This document shows, piece by piece, positions 61,632 through 64,000 of a DNA stretch of 64,000 nt. This DNA comes from Ferrovibrio xuzhouensis (GTDB taxonomy: Bacteria > Pseudomonadota > Alphaproteobacteria > Ferrovibrionales > Ferrovibrionaceae). Where the stretch lies: the NCBI RefSeq assembly GCF_042648965.1, contig NZ_JBHRYJ010000001.1:1054001-1118000 (forward strand). The letters are read 5' to 3'. Position 1 is the stretch's first letter; the number at the start of each line of letters is the position of its first letter. The notes beneath the pieces were generated by a model. That model did no database searches and had not been told where the DNA came from. It worked only from the letters and a program-made list of their open reading frames with translations. The position numbers were made by a program, and so were the translations under genes.

Positions 61632-62093
61632 ATGCGCGTTCTATTTTTCAAAACCTTGCTGGCGCTGGCAATGGCCGGTCTTCTGGCATCGCCGGTCTAT
61701 GCGGCGGATGCCGGAATCCGTGTGGAGCAGGCCTGGGCGCGCGCTTCAATTGGCACCTCCAGACCAGCAGCCGCCTTCGTTACTGTGATTAACACCAGCA
61801 ATCATGCCGTGACGTTGACCGGCCTGACGAGCTCCGTAGCGGGAATGGTCGAGGTGCACGAAACCGTCAAGGACGGCACCATTATGAAAATGGCTCCCGC
61901 GGGTCCGATCGAAATTCCCGCCGGGGGCCGCCTCGAGATGGAGCCGGGCGGTTACCACATCATGCTGATGGCCCTTAAGCGGGCAGTCAAGAAAGGTGAA
62001 ACACTCACTCTCGCCCTGCATTTTTCGGACGGAACCGAAATCAAAGCAGCCGCGACGGTAATGGGTCCAGGCGCTCTGGGACCGACGAAATAG
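61632..62093 (+). CDS. PCuAC copper chaperone
   Basis: A 153-residue periplasmic protein, signal ending VYAA (~21). The Cu(I) site is complete: VHETVKDGTIMKM (His then Met) and GGYHIMLM (H-x-M). PCuAC passes copper to SCO1 or oxidase CuA; SCO1 lies at 40.8 kb. CAGGAGG precedes ATG 61632. It follows the ATPase by 78 bp and may share its promoter. Confidence 0.93.
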   Translation: MRVLFFKTLLALAMAGLLASPVYAADAGIRVEQAWARASIGTSRPAAAFVTVINTSNHAVTLTGLTSSVAGMVEVHETVKDGTIMKMAPAGPIEIPAGGRLEMEPGGYHIMLMALKRAVKKGETLTLALHFSDGTEIKAAATVMGPGALGPTK

Positions 62094-62179
62094 CTCACCC
62101 TGCAACACCAGAGGAAAACCGAACAATCGGAGCATTTAGCTTCCTTCCAAGGAGAGCTCTCTTTAAATCGGCCTGCATT

Positions 62180-62193
62180 TTGACCAAGATCAA
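62180..62193 (+). promoter_or_regulatory. FNR/FixK-type box upstream of Met-rich copy 2
   Basis: TTGACCAAGATCAA matches TTGA-N6-TCAA and shares both half-sites with the box before copy 1. It ends 130 bp before the ATG of the Met-rich gene, against 131 bp in copy 1. Confidence 0.5.
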
Positions 62194-62322
62194 GGTCTTG
62201 GATAGCGGCCGCCCATATAAAGACATGAGACACCTTCCATGAGTCCCCGCTGGCCGCTCCTATCGTTTCCGGAGCGTATGCCGATGATAGCAGGCGGCTG
62301 GCGAAATTCAGGAGAGCCTCAA

Positions 62323-62703
62323 ATGAACTGGAAGACCCTTGCCGCAACGGTCTTGGCTATCAACTTTCTGGCCATGCCCGCCTTCGCTGACGAGCATGGC
62401 GAACTCGATCATATGCAGACACGCCTCCAGCAGATGCAAGGCGTGTACAATCAGATGCAGCAGGCGCACTCGTCGGCCGAACGCCACAAGTTGATGGCCG
62501 AACATATGCAGATGATGCAGGACCAGATGGTTGATATGCAGAAAGCATATGCCCCGGGCATGATAATGCGACATCAAGGCAGTACAAATATCGACTTGGA
62601 ATCGCGGATGCAGATGATGCAACAGCGGATGGACATGCTGCAGCAGATGATGCTGCAGCAGACGCAGCAGCAGCGCATGATGATGAAAGACCTAAAGCCT
62701 TAA
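62323..62703 (+). CDS. Met/Gln/His-rich periplasmic protein (copy 2)
   Basis: A 126-residue secreted protein, signal ending AFAD (~23). It is clearly paralogous to the protein at 32693-33079: shared ERHKLMAEHMQMMQ, MQMMQQRMDMLQQMM, and the ending MMKDLKP against MKDLNP. Met and Gln dominate the mature helix, suiting soft-metal binding. CAGGAG precedes the ATG. The two copies lie 30 kb apart on opposite strands. Confidence 0.75.
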   Translation: MNWKTLAATVLAINFLAMPAFADEHGELDHMQTRLQQMQGVYNQMQQAHSSAERHKLMAEHMQMMQDQMVDMQKAYAPGMIMRHQGSTNIDLESRMQMMQQRMDMLQQMMLQQTQQQRMMMKDLKP

Positions 62704-62806
62704 TTTTTTGAATAGAGATAAGGCAAGGCGCTAGAGATTCGTTGGTCGAATTTGGCCGGGGTCAGGCATCGGGCCAGTTGCGATAGCGCTCTCGGCCCGA
62801 CCGTGT

Positions 62807-63880
62807 CTATCCACTGCCATGCCCGTGCCGGTGATGGATGTCCGGGTAATGCGGGTGCCGATGCACCGTGGCGAAATGCCGGTGGACATGCACATGCGGC
62901 TCGCCGGCCGGATCGCCCGACTCATGCACATGCTGGTGATGCGCATCATGAACATGCGCGTGTTCGTGCAACATGGCGTCATGGTGGTGTTCGTGTTCAT
63001 GCCGCTCGGCGAGGTGAAGGTATAATCCGATGGCCATCAGCAGGCCGGCGAGGCCCAGTTGCAGGGAAACCGCGTCCCGAAAGATCGTCACGGCGACCAC
63101 GGCACCGATGAATGGCGCTGTCGAGAAATAGGCGCCGGTGCGAGCCGATCCGAGGTGACGCAGCGCATGGATGAACAGCACAAGGCTGACGCCGTAGCCC
63201 AGGAAGCCCACGATCATGGCGACCAGCAAAGGCCCGATCGTCGGCAATGCATCTTGCCGCCACAGCAGGCCGATCAGCAGATTGACCGCGCCAGCCACCA
63301 GCCCTTTGATCATGGCGATCTGCTCGGGGTCGGACGCTGATAGCTTGCGGGTCAGGTTGTTGTCGATACCCCAGAACAGGCAGGCACTGGCAATCGCCAG
63401 GGCGCCATAGCCGGCCTGCCCCACACCGGTTTGCCATGAGAGGATGATGGCTCCCAGCAGGATGGCCGCCGCACCGATGCCGACGCGCAGATCGACATTC
63501 TCCCGATAGACCAGCCAGGCGATGGCCAGCGTCGCCAGGCCTTCGAGGTTCAGCAGAAGGGCGGCCGTCGATGCAGGCGTCCCCACCAGCCCCAGCATCA
63601 GCAGCAACGGCCCGGCCACGCCGCCGAACAGCACGATGATCGCCAGCCAGCCCAGATCGACGGCCTTCAAGGGCGCTTCGGCTGCCGGCTTGCCGCGCCA
63701 ACGTGACAGCAACCGAACCATTGCCAGCCCAAATCCCGCGCCAAGATACAGCAGGCCGGCCATCAGCCAAGGCGAGATACCGCCCAGCAGCAGCTTGGCC
63801 ATGGGCGTACTGACGCCGAACAGCGCAGCCGAACCGAGGGCAAAGCCGATGCCGGTATAGACCTTGGACTGTCTGGCCAT
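62807..63880 (-). CDS. EamA/DMT-superfamily permease with long His-rich tail
   Basis: A 357-residue inner-membrane transporter: ten helices in two EamA repeats (residues ~1-285), then a cytoplasmic or periplasmic tail (~290-357) packed with His (HEHEHHHDAMLHEHAHVHD and later VHRHPHYPD). The tail implies binding of Zn, Ni or Co, so a metal role is likely, though EamA proteins usually move metabolites. ATG 63880 is chosen over a GTG two codons earlier. Confidence 0.85.
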   Translation of the reverse strand: MARQSKVYTGIGFALGSAALFGVSTPMAKLLLGGISPWLMAGLLYLGAGFGLAMVRLLSRWRGKPAAEAPLKAVDLGWLAIIVLFGGVAGPLLLMLGLVGTPASTAALLLNLEGLATLAIAWLVYRENVDLRVGIGAAAILLGAIILSWQTGVGQAGYGALAIASACLFWGIDNNLTRKLSASDPEQIAMIKGLVAGAVNLLIGLLWRQDALPTIGPLLVAMIVGFLGYGVSLVLFIHALRHLGSARTGAYFSTAPFIGAVVAVTIFRDAVSLQLGLAGLLMAIGLYLHLAERHEHEHHHDAMLHEHAHVHDAHHQHVHESGDPAGEPHVHVHRHFATVHRHPHYPDIHHRHGHGSG

Positions 63881-63920
63881 GATCACATCTTGCCTGTCAT
63901 GCTGCCCGTCGCATGCCGGG

Positions 63921-64000
63921 CTAGATGCTTCCCGGCACGCCGCGCGGTCCGAACAGGATGATGCCGGTGCCGATCAGGCAGACCGCCGCGCCGATCAGGT
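63921..64000 (-). CDS. YnfA-family membrane protein (3' end only)
   Basis: The last 26 codons of a minus-strand gene enter the window: LIGAAVCLIGTGIILFGPR and then GVPGSI. This matches the C-terminus of YnfA/UPF0060 small membrane proteins. The 5' part lies beyond 64000. Confidence 0.75.
   Translation of the reverse strand, partial: LIGAAVCLIGTGIILFGPRGVPGSI

Noticed and set aside
1..64000. CRISPR arrays, rRNA genes, complete tRNA genes, intact transposases
   Set aside because: Read for on both strands; none seen. Only a tRNA end, an integrase fragment and a nuclease fragment are present.

Overview
The window looks like one end of a large integrative and conjugative element (ICE), or a comparable conjugative element, from a GC-rich alphaproteobacterium. 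I infer a Rhodospirillales-like host from protein character and from FNR/FixK-type boxes; the sequence does not prove it. There are no rRNA genes, complete tRNA genes, CRISPR arrays or intact transposases. Positions 1-360 look like flanking chromosome. They hold an eroded tyrosine-integrase N-terminus, a strong hairpin terminator, and a 14-nt match to the CCA end of a tRNA (probably initiator tRNA), which is the expected scar where an element sits in a tRNA 3' end. The intact tRNA and the element's own integrase would then lie beyond position 64000.

Positions 473-23865 form one nearly continuous plus-strand transfer module. It joins IncP-like DNA-processing genes (traK, traL, traM, traJ, traI) to a P-type (VirB-type) mating apparatus: virB2, B3, B4, B5, B6, a B7-like lipoprotein, B8, B9, B10, B11 and virD4. 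It also carries an ArdC-Toprim protein, a stand-alone DnaA domain IV-like protein and a DUF1173 protein. Unusual points are: a 718-residue secreted protein with six tandem Cys-pair modules between virB10 and virB11; a secreted protein encoded antisense between virB5 and virB6; an in-frame TAA that cuts virD4 short; and a relaxase with duplicated internal modules and a helicase-like tail that has lost its ATP-binding motifs.

Positions 24173-45600 are cargo, almost all on the minus strand. The first block (24.2-31.9 kb) has a CPH-type copper ATPase, a monohaem cytochrome c, YHS-, DUF2933- and DUF5676-type proteins, an ICMT-like methyltransferase, FabI, a PHA-synthase-like DUF3141 protein and a phasin-like protein. 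The second (32.3-38.3 kb) has a Met-rich protein, a CopZ-like chaperone, pseudoazurin, CopB, CopA and a His/Met-rich cupredoxin. The third (38.6-45.6 kb) is a periplasmic thiol/copper maturation set: CcdA, DsbA-like, SCO1, TlpA-like, CcmG-like, DUF411 and a second multicopper oxidase.

Positions 45811-64000 handle divalent metals: an RcnA-like Ni/Co exporter and a CsoR/RcnR-family repressor that share G-tract operators, YkgJ and YchJ proteins, a PII-like protein, a CzcCBA-type RND pump with a CzcI-like protein, CtaG, a CDF exporter, a MerR regulator divergent from a ZntA/CadA-type ATPase, PCuAC, a second Met-rich protein, a His-tailed DMT permease and the end of a YnfA gene. Together the cargo would export Cu, Ni/Co and Zn/Cd from the cytoplasm, oxidise and buffer copper in the periplasm, and keep periplasmic thiols and cuproproteins in working order. 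Two near-identical FNR-type boxes, 130-131 bp upstream of the two Met-rich paralogues, suggest part of the system responds to oxygen.
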